A stretch of DNA of 64,000 nt from Monosporascus cannonballus (taxonomy: Eukaryota > Ascomycota > Sordariomycetes > Xylariales). Within the stretch, counting starts at the first letter, position 1; every line of letters begins with the position of its first letter. The notes under the pieces are model-generated. The model saw only the letters and a list, made by a program, of their open reading frames with translations. It did not search any database and was not told the DNA's origin. The stretch lies in assembly GCA_004154925.1 (NCBI GenBank), contig QJNS01000343.1, positions 1 to 64,000 of the forward strand, given 5' to 3'. This document shows, piece after piece, positions 33,201-45,625 of the stretch. Both the position numbers and the translations under genes were made by a program.

Positions 33201-33433
33201 GGTTTGAAGGATTACGCAAAAGGGTTGGGGTGACAACTCACGTTTCGCCTTGAGCTGCCCCCAGCCGATCTAGCTGAAGCTGTAGAAGACCGCGGCTGCA
33301 TATTTGCCGGCGACATCGATCGCATAGGAACATTAGGAGGCGGCGGAGGAGCCTCGGGTCCTGGACCCGGACCCTGACCTGGGCCTGGAGACCGTCGCTG
33401 CATTGAGCGTTGAGATGAGCCTGATGCCTGCAT
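30266..33433 (-). CDS. bud6: Bud6/Aip3 polarity protein
   Basis: Actin- and formin-binding polarity factor acting at the hyphal tip and septum (family knowledge). Two exons, 33433-33242 and 33121-30266, with a 120-nt intron, give 1,015 residues. The junction RRN|SSSRLHHDK keeps the frame; starting at the internal Met 33094 would lose the N-terminus. Features: Pro/Gly-rich start (GPGQGPGPGPEAPPPPP); conserved helical block at about 90-215 (EKSVTHLLVATKQLLETLTQ); long Ser-rich disordered middle with a poly-Pro run; and the Aip3 domain from about 530 (KELTLFLQYKSKVKKFVLPE) followed by long coiled coils to about 900. The tail is acidic (EEVMEEEAPAEPQADQ). Length and domain order match filamentous-fungal Bud6. 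Confidence 0.93.
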
Positions 33434-36400
33434 CTTGCCTTTTCTTTCTCTTCTCTTTTTACGTAAAATATCTCCCCTAGAGACCTCCCCTATGACTCTC
33501 CACCTCTTGCTACTCCCCCTCTCCTAAGGCCGCTTAAGATCGCTTAAGCCCACAATGGCCACGCTGCCTGTGCGCGCGTGCGTATATAATCCTAAGGACG
33601 TAATCGGGGACGTCTCGCGGCTCTTCCTACGGCGCGGATTCGCTGTCGGCGGGCAGCAAAGTGCCAGGGAGGTGTCTCGAGATAGGAGGGCGCCGCCAGT
33701 TCTACAAATGAGACACACAGCAACAGAACAGAGAGCGATCCAGAAATGAAGGTGCGCAGAGGCATACAATTGCGATAGAGCTGTAGTAACTACTGAACGG
33801 TAAACAGCACCAAATCTACAAAACGAAAGAGAAGAGCGATCGTCGGTCGTAAGTAGCGCGAGGCGTAATCACAGATGAAGATTCCCAGCCTGAGAGGATA
33901 GGTAACCCTATTGGGCGCTGAAGTAGGTGCGGTTGGGAACTCGGAGGTCGGTACTGGCGCTGGCGGCGGCGGGCTGGTGCTGCTGCAGGGGGGTTTCTCA
34001 GTATTCAAGGTGCTTATCCCACCAACGTGCATATTTGGAAATACGATATCAGCTTATGCAATTATGCATCTCTGTATCATCATTCATGCCCTTTACAAGG
34101 TGCTTATAATAAGAAGCCCGAAATTCTGATATAGACGTGAAAACAGCCGAGGTCACATGTAACAGCTGTCCTATTACCAAATTTACTGGCGAATTATTTT
34201 ATAGTAACAGATATCGATGGCATTGTATTATCCGAATAGGTGGCACTGATGTTCTATGTACACCTACCTACCTGTGCCAAGACGATATACATGGACCTAT
34301 TCGCAGCACTACTAGTAAGGATCAATGCTTCTTGGTTGAAAAGAAAGACCAAATTATTTTGTATGCGGTAGAGAAGCGTTTTGCTGACCCTGGAGACTAG
34401 AATTATTTAGTGTTTAGCATGCACAGTCTGGGTTGACTCGACCTTCTTCAAGATGCACCAGGATGAAATCGTCTTGGCGAGAACTCTATGGTTACTCCTA
34501 GTCTTAACAATTGGGGTTGCACAAATTAGCGGCTTATGTATACGCCTTGTTGGCTTGACATGCTGATACGGATAGGCTGCCAGACTCTCAAAGTCTCAGC
34601 CACTCTCACCAATTAGATGTAGATGCTTGCCGGTTATAAGGAGCGTCCCTCTTCCCACTTGCGTGATCGACGTCGGTCCGAGTGACGGTCGGTCCGAGTG
34701 ACGGGAGCTGCCGTCGCACCTATTTGACGAAGAAAAACTTGCAGGGGTGCTGAGAAAGCCGCTGCCGGCCTCCTTATCGCTTGCAATGTGGGGCCTCAGA
34801 GGGTTCATCAACTCCGCTTAAATAGGCTCTAGTGAGAAGTCGTTTCCGGGGCTCGCACACCTAGGTTCGGTAAGTGTTTACTTGAGCTTGTATGTGACTG
34901 GGAACGAAAGTGCATAGGGTGTATAGAGTCGAGCGAAATATATGCCCTCAAAATATCTCGGTGGCCGGCCTGTAGGTGCAATAGCATATAATCATGTAGA
35001 GGTCGGTCGGTGAGAGCCAATCTGAACACTTGATGCTTGCTCGTTGGAGCCCATCAGATAAGCCTACGGAGTACCTGTCGCTAATACAACCTAATCGAAT
35101 GAAGGAAGGCCCAGAACTTGTGCATTGTCGTTAGTTGATAGTATTCAAAATTGTTTGTTTTAGCGCCGTTTCAGCCTCCATGATATATGTTTGGTTGCTG
35201 TCGATTTTGGCTTTGTAACGGACGGAGCACAAGCTTTGCAGGCGTTAGAGGGACCCTGCTCGAACGTGAATAAATCCATTTGCTTCTCTGAATATCTGGC
35301 GTTCTATTGGAAGCAAATTTCATTGTGGCTACCGAATGGCCTAAAAAGCGGATTCATCGGTGCCTTATTTATGAGGTCTGCTTCCCTGGGTTCTTTTCCT
35401 TCTGGACAGTGGAACTTTCCATATCTGTCTGTTAACAATGCTCGTAAACAACGGGTAACTGCCCTATAAAAACTCCTGATGCTTGGCACGGGGTACTAGG
35501 TACCTACCTAGTTTATCGTTCTGACAGTCAATTTAGAGTTGCACCGACATATGAACTGACTTTTGAGGGGCTTGCTAGCCCCGCTCCCCCCTTCTCCAAA
35601 CTCTGTTAGCTGTTGCGTCTTATCTCTTAAAGAGTCAGCGATGCGACCAAGCGCGATACAGTGAAAATAAGAATTGTTGCCACTGTTTTATCTTGGAGGT
35701 AAACATTCCTATATTTCTGGGAAATTCGAGTCGCATATCCTTAGACGGAAGAGTGCACCTAAAGCCCTGCTCATTCCTTTATTCTTTTGTCTTTTTGAGC
35801 CCAGCCTTACAGAGCAAACACAATCAGAGACTGACAGCCAGTAATACCCTTTGGACAGAATGCCTGTCCATACAACCATGATGGTACTTTTCCCGTTTAG
35901 AAAGGAGAGGACAGACATCACATAGATGTAGACGTCTTGGATCGGCAGGACACATGAAAGTGGATGAGAACCATATGCGCCTCATTTTTGAGCCTACGGG
36001 TTAAAATGACTCCCAAGTAGCACAGAGCCGGCGAATGGTTTCGGTATCATCTCTATGTAGCAATTTGACATGGACTTGCATCCTACACATCGAGGCTGAG
36101 CCACTTTCTAGAGGAATGAAGCTGCGAACGGAAAGAAACATGCATTCGTTGGCAACTTGAGAAGAAACACATACATATAATATACGCAGCAGGCACGTGT
36201 AATGTGCCAAGACATGGCTCCTGAACTTCAATTCGCACGGTGTTAACTGGACGCCTCTAGCTAACAATTCTAAGGTTACGCAGGCACTTGAGATGACTAC
36301 AGAATACGTAGGACAGAGCAACAGCACCTACTGGACCTACCTGCCTTGGGTTCCTAATGATGCACCAGCTGCGTAACGGGGGAGCAAAGCCCTCTGAATG

Positions 36401-38242
36401 CCGACGGCATCATTGCGCGCCTTCCTCCAGTTTCCCACTTTAGTATTCCAAACTTGAGGTTCTCGCACTGTCGCAGCTTTTGCTCTGTTGCTTTCTCGAA
36501 CTTCTTCAATGTGGTCTTACGTGCGAGTATGTAGAATACTTAGGGAGTTACATCCCAATACACAGCGGTGCTAGCCCCGACCAGATCTAGTTGAGAAGAT
36601 GAACCAATCATTGGTCAGAGAACCTCGCTAGTGTGCGAATGGATAGCTACATACTGAGAAGTAACTCCACAAGTCAACCAGAACTACCATCTCCCACTCC
36701 ACTCATGTCAGTAATCTCTAGATTTCCACCACCTCAATCCTCTCCCGCGCAACTACCTCTAACTCCAGCCTCACCTCGCCTCCAATACGTCACGGACCGG
36801 TGCCGTCTTCTTGCTCAAAGATACCTCTAGAGGTAGGTAGGAACCCTTCACCTTTTGATTCGGGTCTCTCCTGCGATGCCCTGATCTCGTGATGTTCTGG
36901 CCCTAATACTGTGGCATTAATAGTGAAGTTGGGGGATGCGCAAAGTGAAGAAGGACCGCCGGTAGTTGCACGTCTTGTCCTGTCTGAGCCTGCCTATTCA
37001 CATCCAAAGAAAAAAAATAAGAAATAAGAAAACCCACCAAGGTGAGACATGGCCCTTTCCTATCCCTCAAATCAAGTCGAATGCACATGAACAAAGTCCC
37101 GTCCGGCAGCCACCAGCTCCAGCATCAGCCGGCTCTGCCCCGGAAAGCCATCGCCCAATGGGAAGTACCGAGCCCACTCAATTACAGTTTATGTCTACTT
37201 CGTACCGCGGACCTCCCGTCTATTTTCTTCCACCCTTCCATTGCCCTACCGAGCCTACCTCAATTCCACTGCACAGGACCTATTGATCCTCCCTAACCCC
37301 GGAAGCTGCGCCTTGCTTCTATTTGACCACCTTGGTTACCTAACCTCTTGCTGTGCCCTACCTGGTATTGGCATCCCTTCTCTCTTCACACTCTATCGTT
37401 CGAGGGAGACGGGCACGGGGCAGTGCGTCTGGGTCCACGAAAAAAAAAACGACACCTTTCCCCCCGTTGGTCTCTACTTTTGGCGTTGGGTTAGCCTTAT
37501 AAACAACAAAGCACTTTCTTCGCCTTCCGCTCATTGACCCCTTTTCGTGTCATTGAAATCCCATTCTCGTGTGGCAGCAAGCTGCTATGATTTTCTAGAA
37601 TCCGTCCGCTCATTGCCGTGCTGCTCGCATCCTAATTCTCATGCGCTGACAGATTAGTTCCTTTTTTTCCCCCCCAATCCTCAATAGACGGACAACCTGC
37701 TCCTCAAGCGGAGGGTCAAGAAACAATCGGAACTTGTTATTACATACATTTTACCTTCCTACCCACGACCAACGACTCTGGGCACACCCCCCGATTCAGC
37801 ACAGCAGAGATTGTTTCGTACCTAGTAAGGACAAGCACACCGGAATTAGCTGTGTTTTGCCTCTACGCGGCGTAAGTTCTCACCAGCAATTGCATTTCCT
37901 CCGACACAGACCAAGCTTCTCATATCGTCATCCAAATCCAACTCGCAACCGCCTCACGTCGACGATGTGACCCGCACTTCCTTGCACGCTGTCTTGTTTG
38001 GCCTGAGCCCTTCGGCTTTCCGCTATCGGCCGAATCATCCCCCTGTCATGTGTATCCCAATTACACCCAGCCGCTTTTCTTCACAATATTCTCAGCCTCC
38101 TGTTGGGCAGTCTAGACTGATGCAAACCTCCAACAGGGTCAAAAGTGCCGGTATTACCATTGCAAGCGCCGCAGAAGTTTAGGAATTTTCTTTTCTTTAA
38201 TTATCTTAATCTCGACCGACAGTTTCTGCCTGTGTCCTGAGA
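33434..38242. other. Long divergent intergenic region between Bud6 and Pbp1
   Basis: About 4.8 kb with no supported protein gene. The Bud6 promoter lies at the left. The right 1 kb (about 37200-38240) is pyrimidine-rich with T and C tracts and is probably the promoter and leader of Pbp1. Open frames of 87 to 108 codons in the middle lack ATG starts or recognisable content. A tract CTAGGTACCTACCTAG near 35500 is a near-palindrome seen in several promoters here. Confidence 0.45.
34672..34703. repeat. Perfect 16-bp tandem duplication
   Basis: GTCGGTCCGAGTGACG occurs twice in direct succession. Probably a local duplication; no function is evident. Confidence 0.9.
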
Positions 38243-41227
38243 ATGGTACAGCCGAAGAAAACAGCGAGTCTGACAGCGAACGGAGCCAATAAAGCACCCT
38301 TTCAGAAGAAGGACAGCCTTGATAGCAGAGCAATGGCGGGTAGCTCTGGTAAAGGGGATGGCAAGGCGCCAAATGGTAATGGTCCCCTTTAGCATGACGT
38401 GCATTGCCGGATGACTGACGAATTTTGCCATTCAGGAAATGGAGCCGGATTCCGCACCGACAGCGCCATCTCGTCTGGTCGTCCAGGTACCGAGCGGACT
38501 CTGCAGCGCTGGGTCCCCGACAGTTCCGATACCTTTGATCACACTCTAGAGAAGTCTAGCAGCAGCGGTACATGGGATCAGTTTGCCGAGAATGAGCGGC
38601 TGTTTGGCCTCAAGACAAATTATGACGAGAATTTTTATACTACGCAGATTGACAAAAGCCACCCTCAGTACAAGGAGAGAATGATGGCTGCTGAGAAAAA
38701 GGCACGGGAGATTGAGCGAAGTCTTCCAACTACATCACATGTTGCCGAAGAGCGAGTAATGGATTATGTCGGTGGTGACAACGATAAGGCCGACGAAGAA
38801 GACAAGTATGCCCTCATTGACACTTGATTGTCCCCTGAGAGCTTATTCTGACTTCTATATAGATACAGTGGAGTTAAGCGTCAAGATTTCCCACCTCTCC
38901 CTGGAAGTCGGGAGAACAAGTATACACCTCCTGCGCGACGGGCGCCTACAGGTGCAGCAACTGTTAAGGGCGCCCCTGTTGATCCTGCGATTATATCATC
39001 ACAAATCAAAACCCAGAAAGGCCAAGCTGGGACCAAAGCGGAAGATGGGAAAACACGGGCAGCTCCCAAAGCGGAGGCAACAGCTGCGCTGTCAAATGCC
39101 AAGACGCCGGATCCGAAGCCGGAAGTGAAGACCAATTCCCAACAAAAAGCAGCAGAAGCCAAACCGTCGAACCAGACTTCTGCTCCGCTAAAACCGTCGG
39201 CAGCAACCAGCAGGACTATCTCGCCACAGGCAAAGGAGACTACGCCCAGTGCCACTTCAACGGTTGAACGCGATGTCTTGAATTCTTTCAAGACATTTGC
39301 TAACCAGCAACGGATCAACGTAGAGAAGGTCCGCAGTACCAAGGCAAAGGCTGACAAGGAGGTCAAATTGATCGAGCTAAGGAAGTTTGCCGACACCTTC
39401 AAGCTGCCGACTCCTGTCCCTATGGACTTGATTTCTATCATTGCTAAGGACCCTGCAAAACAGAGAGAGATTCAACAGAAGGCTCAGCGGGATGCTGAAG
39501 AGGTTAAGAGGAGAAAAGCCGAGGAAGCAGCGGCAAAAGAGAAGAAGGCAGCCGCTTCGAAGGAGGGTCAACCGGCCACGACTCCTCAGCCTCCCACTGA
39601 TAGCAGGGCTGCTCGACCTGCAGCTGCAGCAACTAATACGGCCGCTCCTGGAGGTCAACAAGGCCGCCATCCAGGCAATCGACAGAGTTACATGCCTCAG
39701 TATCAACAGTTCTCAGGCCATCGCTCTGGCCCGCAACATATTCCTCAGGCCGGCCGCCAACCCGGTGGGTTGACCGCACGCATCCGAAATCTGGAACAAC
39801 AAAAGCTGCAACCCATGGCCCAGGGCCCAGACATGCGTTTGCCTCCCACCGGCCCCGCCAACGGTGCCGATCCGTCATTCGGTCGTCGCATGGGGGTGCC
39901 AGGCCACATGGGCGGGAAATTGAACCCCAACAGTCATGAATTCCGACCCAGTCCGTTTGCTGTGTCCTTTAGCCCGAGCGTCCATCCTAGCGCGACGTCT
40001 AGTCCCCGTTCTGGTGTCAACAATGCCACGGACACTCCGCCGGCCGGCATCAACACCCCGCTAGTTGTCATTACAAAGAAGAAAAAGGCGGTTGATCCCA
40101 AGAAGTGCGTCGTTCTATCGTATGTGAAGACGCTCCAGCCTCCTGAGAACAAGAACTGGAATGAAAACGATGGCATCCCGCCATCGTACGACACACCCCC
40201 AACCTGGCGTTCTGTCGCCGACGATGAAAAGCCGGACTCGACCATGCGTCTGTCTTATAACGAATACTTCGAAAGACAGCCCTTCAACCCACAGCCCACA
40301 CCTAACCCTCCGCATGTAATGCCCCATATTGCACACCAACACCAGTTGCCGTTCCATCTTCAGCATGGAGCCCATAATATGGGTCAGCGACACTCTCCCC
40401 ATGTTCCGCCCGTCCAGATGCACGGTGCCCAACATGGACCAGTCCCCCACGCTCCCTTCAACGGCCCGGATGACCATAGGATGATGCATTCGAACTCTTC
40501 CCAGTCATTCTCTTCTCCAAGAATGGGCCAAGTCCCAATGGCGTATCCACCATCGATGAACTCGCCAGCTCAGATGCCGTACAACCAACCCGTCATGCCA
40601 TCTTTCATGGGACCTGCGCAGCCTCAGATGAACCAGTTCAACAGGAGCTTCTCTAGTAACGCTTCCTACATGCCTCAACAGCCGGGCAGCATGGGCGCCC
40701 AGATGATTCCGCCACAGTTTATGACACCTCAGGGTATGGTCGCAGTTCCTCCGCAGATGCAAATGTACCAACCGGGTCATCCGCAATTCATACCCCCCGG
40801 GGCGACTCCACAGCCGATGCCTGGTGCGAACGGATACCCGAGTCCAGGTCGGCCGGCTGCGCCAATGATGGTACATCAAGGCTCGCAGCAGGGCCAGCCG
40901 ATCTATGGCATGAGCCCCGGTATGCAGTACCAACAGCCTGCCTTCCCACCCCAGCAGCAAGGTCAGAGTAAGTACCACAAAACTTCTCCCGGATACCGAA
41001 AACCCGCTAACAGACGGGACAAAGTCAATATGCGCGGCGGCTACAGCAATCCTGGTCCTCAGCAGTTTGGGACGAGCCCCTCCCAGATGCACCAGTATGG
41101 CCCTCCCCATCGAAACGGGAGCAACAATTTCAACAAGAACTACCAAGGTCATAGCCAACATCAAGGTCCGCAAGGCGGCCATCCCATTCCGACCGGCCCC
41201 CAGGGTGGGACTGACGAGGCCAAATGA
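38243..41227 (+). CDS. pbp1: Pbp1/ataxin-2 homologue lacking the LSm domain
   Basis: RNA- and poly(A)-binding-protein-associated regulator of stress granules and translation (family role). Exons 38243-38375, 38436-38805 and 38863-41227; the last part may be split by an in-frame 57-nt intron at 40968-41024 (GTAAGT...CTAAC...AAAG), giving 936 residues if removed and 955 if kept. The LsmAD domain lies at about 92-160 (FAENERLFGLKTNYDENF, then YTTQIDKSHPQYKERM). A charged coiled coil (AQRDAEEVKRRKAEEAAAK) is followed near 517 by KLNPNSHEFRPSPF, a PAM2-like motif for poly(A)-binding protein. The tail is Pro/Gln/Met-rich. What is missing is the LSm (SM-ATX) fold normally before LsmAD: only about 45 Lys/Ser/Asn-rich residues precede the GFRTD segment. 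Confidence 0.9.
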
Positions 41228-41577
41228 GTGCGACGAATCTGGTAGCTTGTTGAATATCACCCGCGCCGCGCATTGGCGCATCCATGATTTCTTCATTCCA
41301 GCATTGGTATAAGCGATCTGGCCGATCAAGACCTACCTGTCCCTCTGAACCATCAGGATAAACCAGTACAGCGGCCACTTCAGCCCGGGCCCAATCAATC
41401 ATGACGAGATTGCTAGGAATACGACAACAGAACGGTTCGGTCGTAGCGCAGGCATGGTGAACAGGTACCGTTGTCTTCCCTGGCATGTATCATGCTGAAT
41501 CTTGAACAAATCTATAGCGGCAGTAACCTTATGTGCGACCTCGTCTTAGCACGCATAGGATATGGCCCGGAAGCATT

Positions 41578-41626
41578 CCCCCTGTCGGGGGCATGCCTGA
41601 CACGAGCATCTGCCCGGCAAGGGCAG
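41578..41626. other. Two adjacent short hairpins
   Basis: CCCCC-TGTC-GGGGG at 41578-41591 and CTGCCC-GGCAA-GGGCAG at 41610-41626 can each fold on themselves. They lie about 350 bases after the Pbp1 stop. Possibly transcript 3'-end structure; function unknown. Confidence 0.5.
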
Positions 41627-44596
41627 GGAGATGTTGGAGTATAAACGAGGTGGCAAGGTTTGCAGAAGGGCATTCTTGAGCTATGGGTGGGAGTGCCGAA
41701 TCAGGTGAGAGGGGTTGAGGCGGCTAACTATAGGCTCAGCTTTAGCAGTTCCTGTGGTCTGGCTTGCCGTGACGGGGACAGGCTGTTGTGAGCATTCTAT
41801 CAGCTTTACCAGTATCGAGGACTAGCAAGACTCAAGGGTTGGAGACTAGTCATTCTTAAGGACGATGTCCATCCCTCGAGGGGTCCTTGACCGAGAATGT
41901 GACGAGTACTTTTGGCATTGCGGTCTCCGAGAAGTGGCGGATCCGGTGATAGCTCCTTCTAGTAGCCATGTGACGGGTAACGATTCTACTGTCTCAAAAC
42001 AGGGAACGTTATCGCAAATTGGAGAACCATTTGCCACGCCCCAAGGAATTCCCAAGTGAAGACAGTGACTGAGTACACTAGTGGTATGTTCTCATACGGA
42101 TTAGTATCCAACCAAGAAACATTCTGGGGGTTGTGGTTGTGACTATCACGAAACGGCGCGGGTTATTCAGGCCAGGCGGCGACCACGGCGAGGACACCCT
42201 GATGAAACTAGTCGGCCTCAAGGTTGCAACCTTTCAGCAGTCTCCTAGTTGCACTCCATTGCAAGGTGGAGGACGGGACCATTGGCAGCGACTCTCTTTT
42301 CATAAAGTGCCAGTCCCTAGATCGAATGAACGACAGCGCAACCCAAGAACCGTGAGTCAACGGTGTGGTCGCCTCTGGTGAAGGATGGATACGGTAAGCC
42401 ACAATGCTGCTTCGATAAGACGAAAGATAGCAGCCGGCAGGATAACTTCGTACGGAACAATGGCATCCATGGATACTACGTACCATTTCCGCACCACCTT
42501 CATCTGCACCGTCTTGGCTACGACATCCCACCCAGATGGGCTTCAGCCAAGTGGGAGGAGAAATAACTAAAGATAGCCGACGGACTCGTGGCGTGCGCCG
42601 CTTCGATCTGGACATGAGTGATGGAAGAAAGTGCACATCGCTTTTGCCTGATTTAAACGGCGCTGTGGTGCGAAGCCGGCTTTATGGTCTGCTCTTACTA
42701 CGCCAGCGGGTCTACTGGAAACCCATGGATCCAAATCCAACATGGTCTCGTTCACTGGTCGAAGGCGAAACGAGCACGGCTACGGTACCGGACCCTGGAG
42801 CCGTAACAGGCTGATCAAGCGAGGAATCTCCGGTCCCCGGGATATTGTGAACTCTACCCAGGTAGGTACATGGACGGACTTTTGACGTTCGTTTCATAGG
42901 GGACCTTCCTTGGCCCATATGAGGCTGAGCCCCCTTTTCGGGTGAGGTAGGAAGTGGAGATGGTAGGACGAGACGCCTGTAGGCTACAGCAGGTGGTCAA
43001 TATTAAGGTGATCGATAGGCCGTCTTGATGTTTGCATGTTTTAGCGATTTCCCCTATTTCCTAACACGATACCCTATCTTGGCGTGGGTAGGTAGGTAGG
43101 GCACTAGCCCAGTGGGCGCCGTCGAGAGATTGGCGGCCTACCGAATTAGGAAAGTCGAGAAACCAACATGGTGTTTCAAGGCATATCGACCCGCCGTCGT
43201 GGTCTTGTGGCTCGAGGCCGGTGCGAATACCACTCTTCCAGTACACCTACCTAAGCTAGAGGACTACTACCTAATCTCGATGCGGACTTGTCGCAGCCGG
43301 GTTGCACCCAGGCTCTCCCAGCCTGCCAGTTTTGTAGCTCCCGACTTGACATATGTCTAACTAGGGTATCCTGACATCCGTGTTTCCGGACAATAAAGTT
43401 CCCCAGATTACCTAGACTCCGCCCGTTTCATTCCTTGTACTCCTTTGTCTTTTTGGGGAGGGCCGCCGAGACGACACACGATGCGCAGCTGCTATGCTGG
43501 GGGCTAGGTCCATTGGGAACACAACTCTGTAACGGATGCCAGCTCTACTTGGAAGCCTTGCAGATATCCCAATTTGTTACTGTTATTGGGGTCCACTCAT
43601 TGCCGACCTTCTATCTGTTTCGGATCATCGCGGTCGCAAGAGACATGTGCAACGTTGCAAGGCAACACCAAGCCCAGCCCAGCCCCTCCTACTGCATATG
43701 TCAGGTACCGGATCGATCTCATTGGTTGTCCCAGTTTTGTTCCTCAGCGCCTGTAATTAACCGCGCATTTATGGTGCGTGCAGCATGCGGCCGCGACTAC
43801 ATACGTCACCTGTACATGATTGATGCCGATTACTAGCTACCTACACGAATCCCCCTGGCTGAGCCTCCAAAAGTATATCGCAAGGTGGTGATGGTGGGGC
43901 GTGCGAGGAATGATCTATCTCGATCTTACTACATATTATCTCCGCTCCTTACGATCCTTTCCTTACTCGGCCGTCAACTTCCCGTCAATGTGCGAATCAA
44001 TACCAGAGTGGAAGACTGGTGCTGTTATTCTTCGCCGATCCTCTTGCTCAGTAACCGTTCTCCTCATGCCCATCACCAACCGTTCCCTTCGAGTTAATCA
44101 CTTGCTGCCCCTCTAGTTCGCACCACTTTACACCCACTAGGTAGGAGTGCAGGGACTTGTTCTGTCGTGACTGTGACCCCATCTTCCCGTCCATCTAATT
44201 CGCCAACGACCTACCACGCACCAAGGATCTCCTCCCTGTCGAAGATCTATGCATAACACCACTTCTCCACAATCCTATATAGCGGCTGGACCCCGCCTTT
44301 TTGGGCAGTTCTTATTAGCCGAGTACCGCCATCCATCCATCCCTGATCCCCTATCATACCTACCTATTGCTATGTAGGGAAGTCCAGCTCGAGGGATGGT
44401 CACGCCTGCCGTAGCAATCCCTTGCTTGGCCAGGAGAACTTGGAAGAATCTATTCACGTTCAGGAGGCCCACAACTTAGGTAGGAAGGTATGCAGCAATG
44501 GTCGAAATTGGGGGGCGCCGTCACAGGCGCAATGATATGTGTGACATGCGACCTCGTAGCAGCTTATACTGAAGAATGCTCACCCCTTCCCCTAGG

Positions 44597-44602
44597 TATA
44601 AA
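44597..44602 (+). promoter_or_regulatory. Probable TATA box of the AA11 LPMO gene
   Basis: TATAAA within GGTATAAAGCG lies 276 bases before the start codon, followed by a pyrimidine-rich leader starting about 30 bases on. This spacing suits a leader of roughly 240 nt. It is consistent with a strongly inducible secreted-enzyme gene. Confidence 0.5.
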
Positions 44603-44872
44603 GCGACGGCGATCAACCCTCGTTCAGCAACAGAAGATCTCTCCTTCTTCATCATCAGCATCTTCTTCTTGCACATATCCACATTCCTTCAAGCCCTTGC
44701 CGGAAAGCCCTAGCTGGTTTCCTATCCTCACATTCCTTCAGTGATTCTCAAGCCACTCCTTACCAACCAACCGCCCACTCCTTTCGACGGTTGTAACACG
44801 ACGCTGTTAGACAGCCTCATCCACTGCAAAAAGCCCCAAAACGAGAAACATTATAACCTACAAACCCCGAAA

Positions 44873-45625
44873 ATGCAGTTCACGCTCTCTCTCATCGCCG
44901 CGCTGACTACCGCGGTCGCCGGCCACATCCACATGATCAACCCTCCGCCGATCCGCGCGAAGGAGAACCCCAACTCCGGTTGGGATACTATCGACTACGA
45001 CATTAACTCTCCCCTGCCTCCCACCATGGACCAGTTCCCCTGCAAGGGCGTGCTGAAGTACCTCGGCCAGCCCCAGGGCGCGTCCGTCGCCACCTACTCG
45101 CAGGGCAGCTCGCAGGCCATCACCATCGGCACAGGCGCCGCGCAGTAAGACTTTTTTTTTCGTATTTATATTAGCATCAGAATAGTTAATAGCTAACCTG
45201 ATTTTAGCAACGGCGGCTCCTGCCAGATCTCGCTCTCGTACGACCAGGGCAAGAGCTTCAAGGTGATCAAGTCGTACATCGGCAACTGCCCCGTCCAGAA
45301 CGGCGACTTCCCCTTCACGGTACCGGCCGACGCGCCCACGGGCGAGGCCGTGCTCTCCTGGTCCTGGATCAACCAGGTCGGCAACCGCGAGTTCTACCAC
45401 AACTGTGCCGTCGTCACCGTCACGGGCGCCAGCGCCAAGGCCAAGAGGCAGGTCCAGGAGGTCTCGAAGCGCCAGGGCGTCCCCTTCAACAGCCTCCCCG
45501 AGATCTTCGTCGCCCACATGGGCAACGGCTGGTGCGTCGCCGAGGGCGTCGACGTCGTCTACCCCGAGCCCGGCCCGGACGTCACCAACACCTCCTCCAG
45601 GCCCGGCGAGCCCTTCCGGTGCTAA
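44873..45625 (+). CDS. Secreted AA11-type lytic polysaccharide monooxygenase
   Basis: Copper enzyme that oxidatively cleaves polysaccharide, chitin in the characterised AA11 members. Exons 44873-45144 and 45208-45625, 229 residues. The signal peptide MQFTLSLIAALTTAVAG leaves His18 as the mature N-terminus, the first ligand of the histidine brace. The second ligand, His91, is encoded across the splice site (CA at the exon 1 end plus C of exon 2), giving H-NGGSCQISL, the place where AA11 enzymes have His-Gly-Gly-Gly-Ser-Cys. The SWSWINQVGNREFYHNCA block matches the AA11 core. The C-terminal 60 residues (GNGWCVAEGVDVVYPEPG) lie beyond the catalytic core. A dibasic stretch (AKAKRQ) precedes them. 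Secretion and copper site are well supported; the exact AA class rests on motif memory. Confidence 0.7.

Larger units (their letters stand above)
41228..44872. other. Intergenic between Pbp1 and the AA11 LPMO gene
   Basis: About 3.6 kb with no supported gene. Open frames of up to 142 codons start at non-ATG codons or show no family resemblance. The sequence holds several TAGGTAGG and CTACCTA tracts (for example 43086-43100). The last 300 bases form the promoter and leader of the LPMO gene. Confidence 0.45.

Noticed and set aside
34137..34400. 87-codon plus-strand frame with several Cys
   Set aside because: It starts at GTG with no upstream or nearby ATG and I recognise no family; could be a gene fragment but cannot be supported.
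43435..43836. 133-codon plus-strand frame
   Set aside because: It begins at TTG, lacks a plausible ATG near its start and resembles no family.
45145..45150. Loss of the second copper-binding His in the LPMO
   Set aside because: Unspliced reading shows Gln, but the spliced codon is CAC, so the ligand is present.
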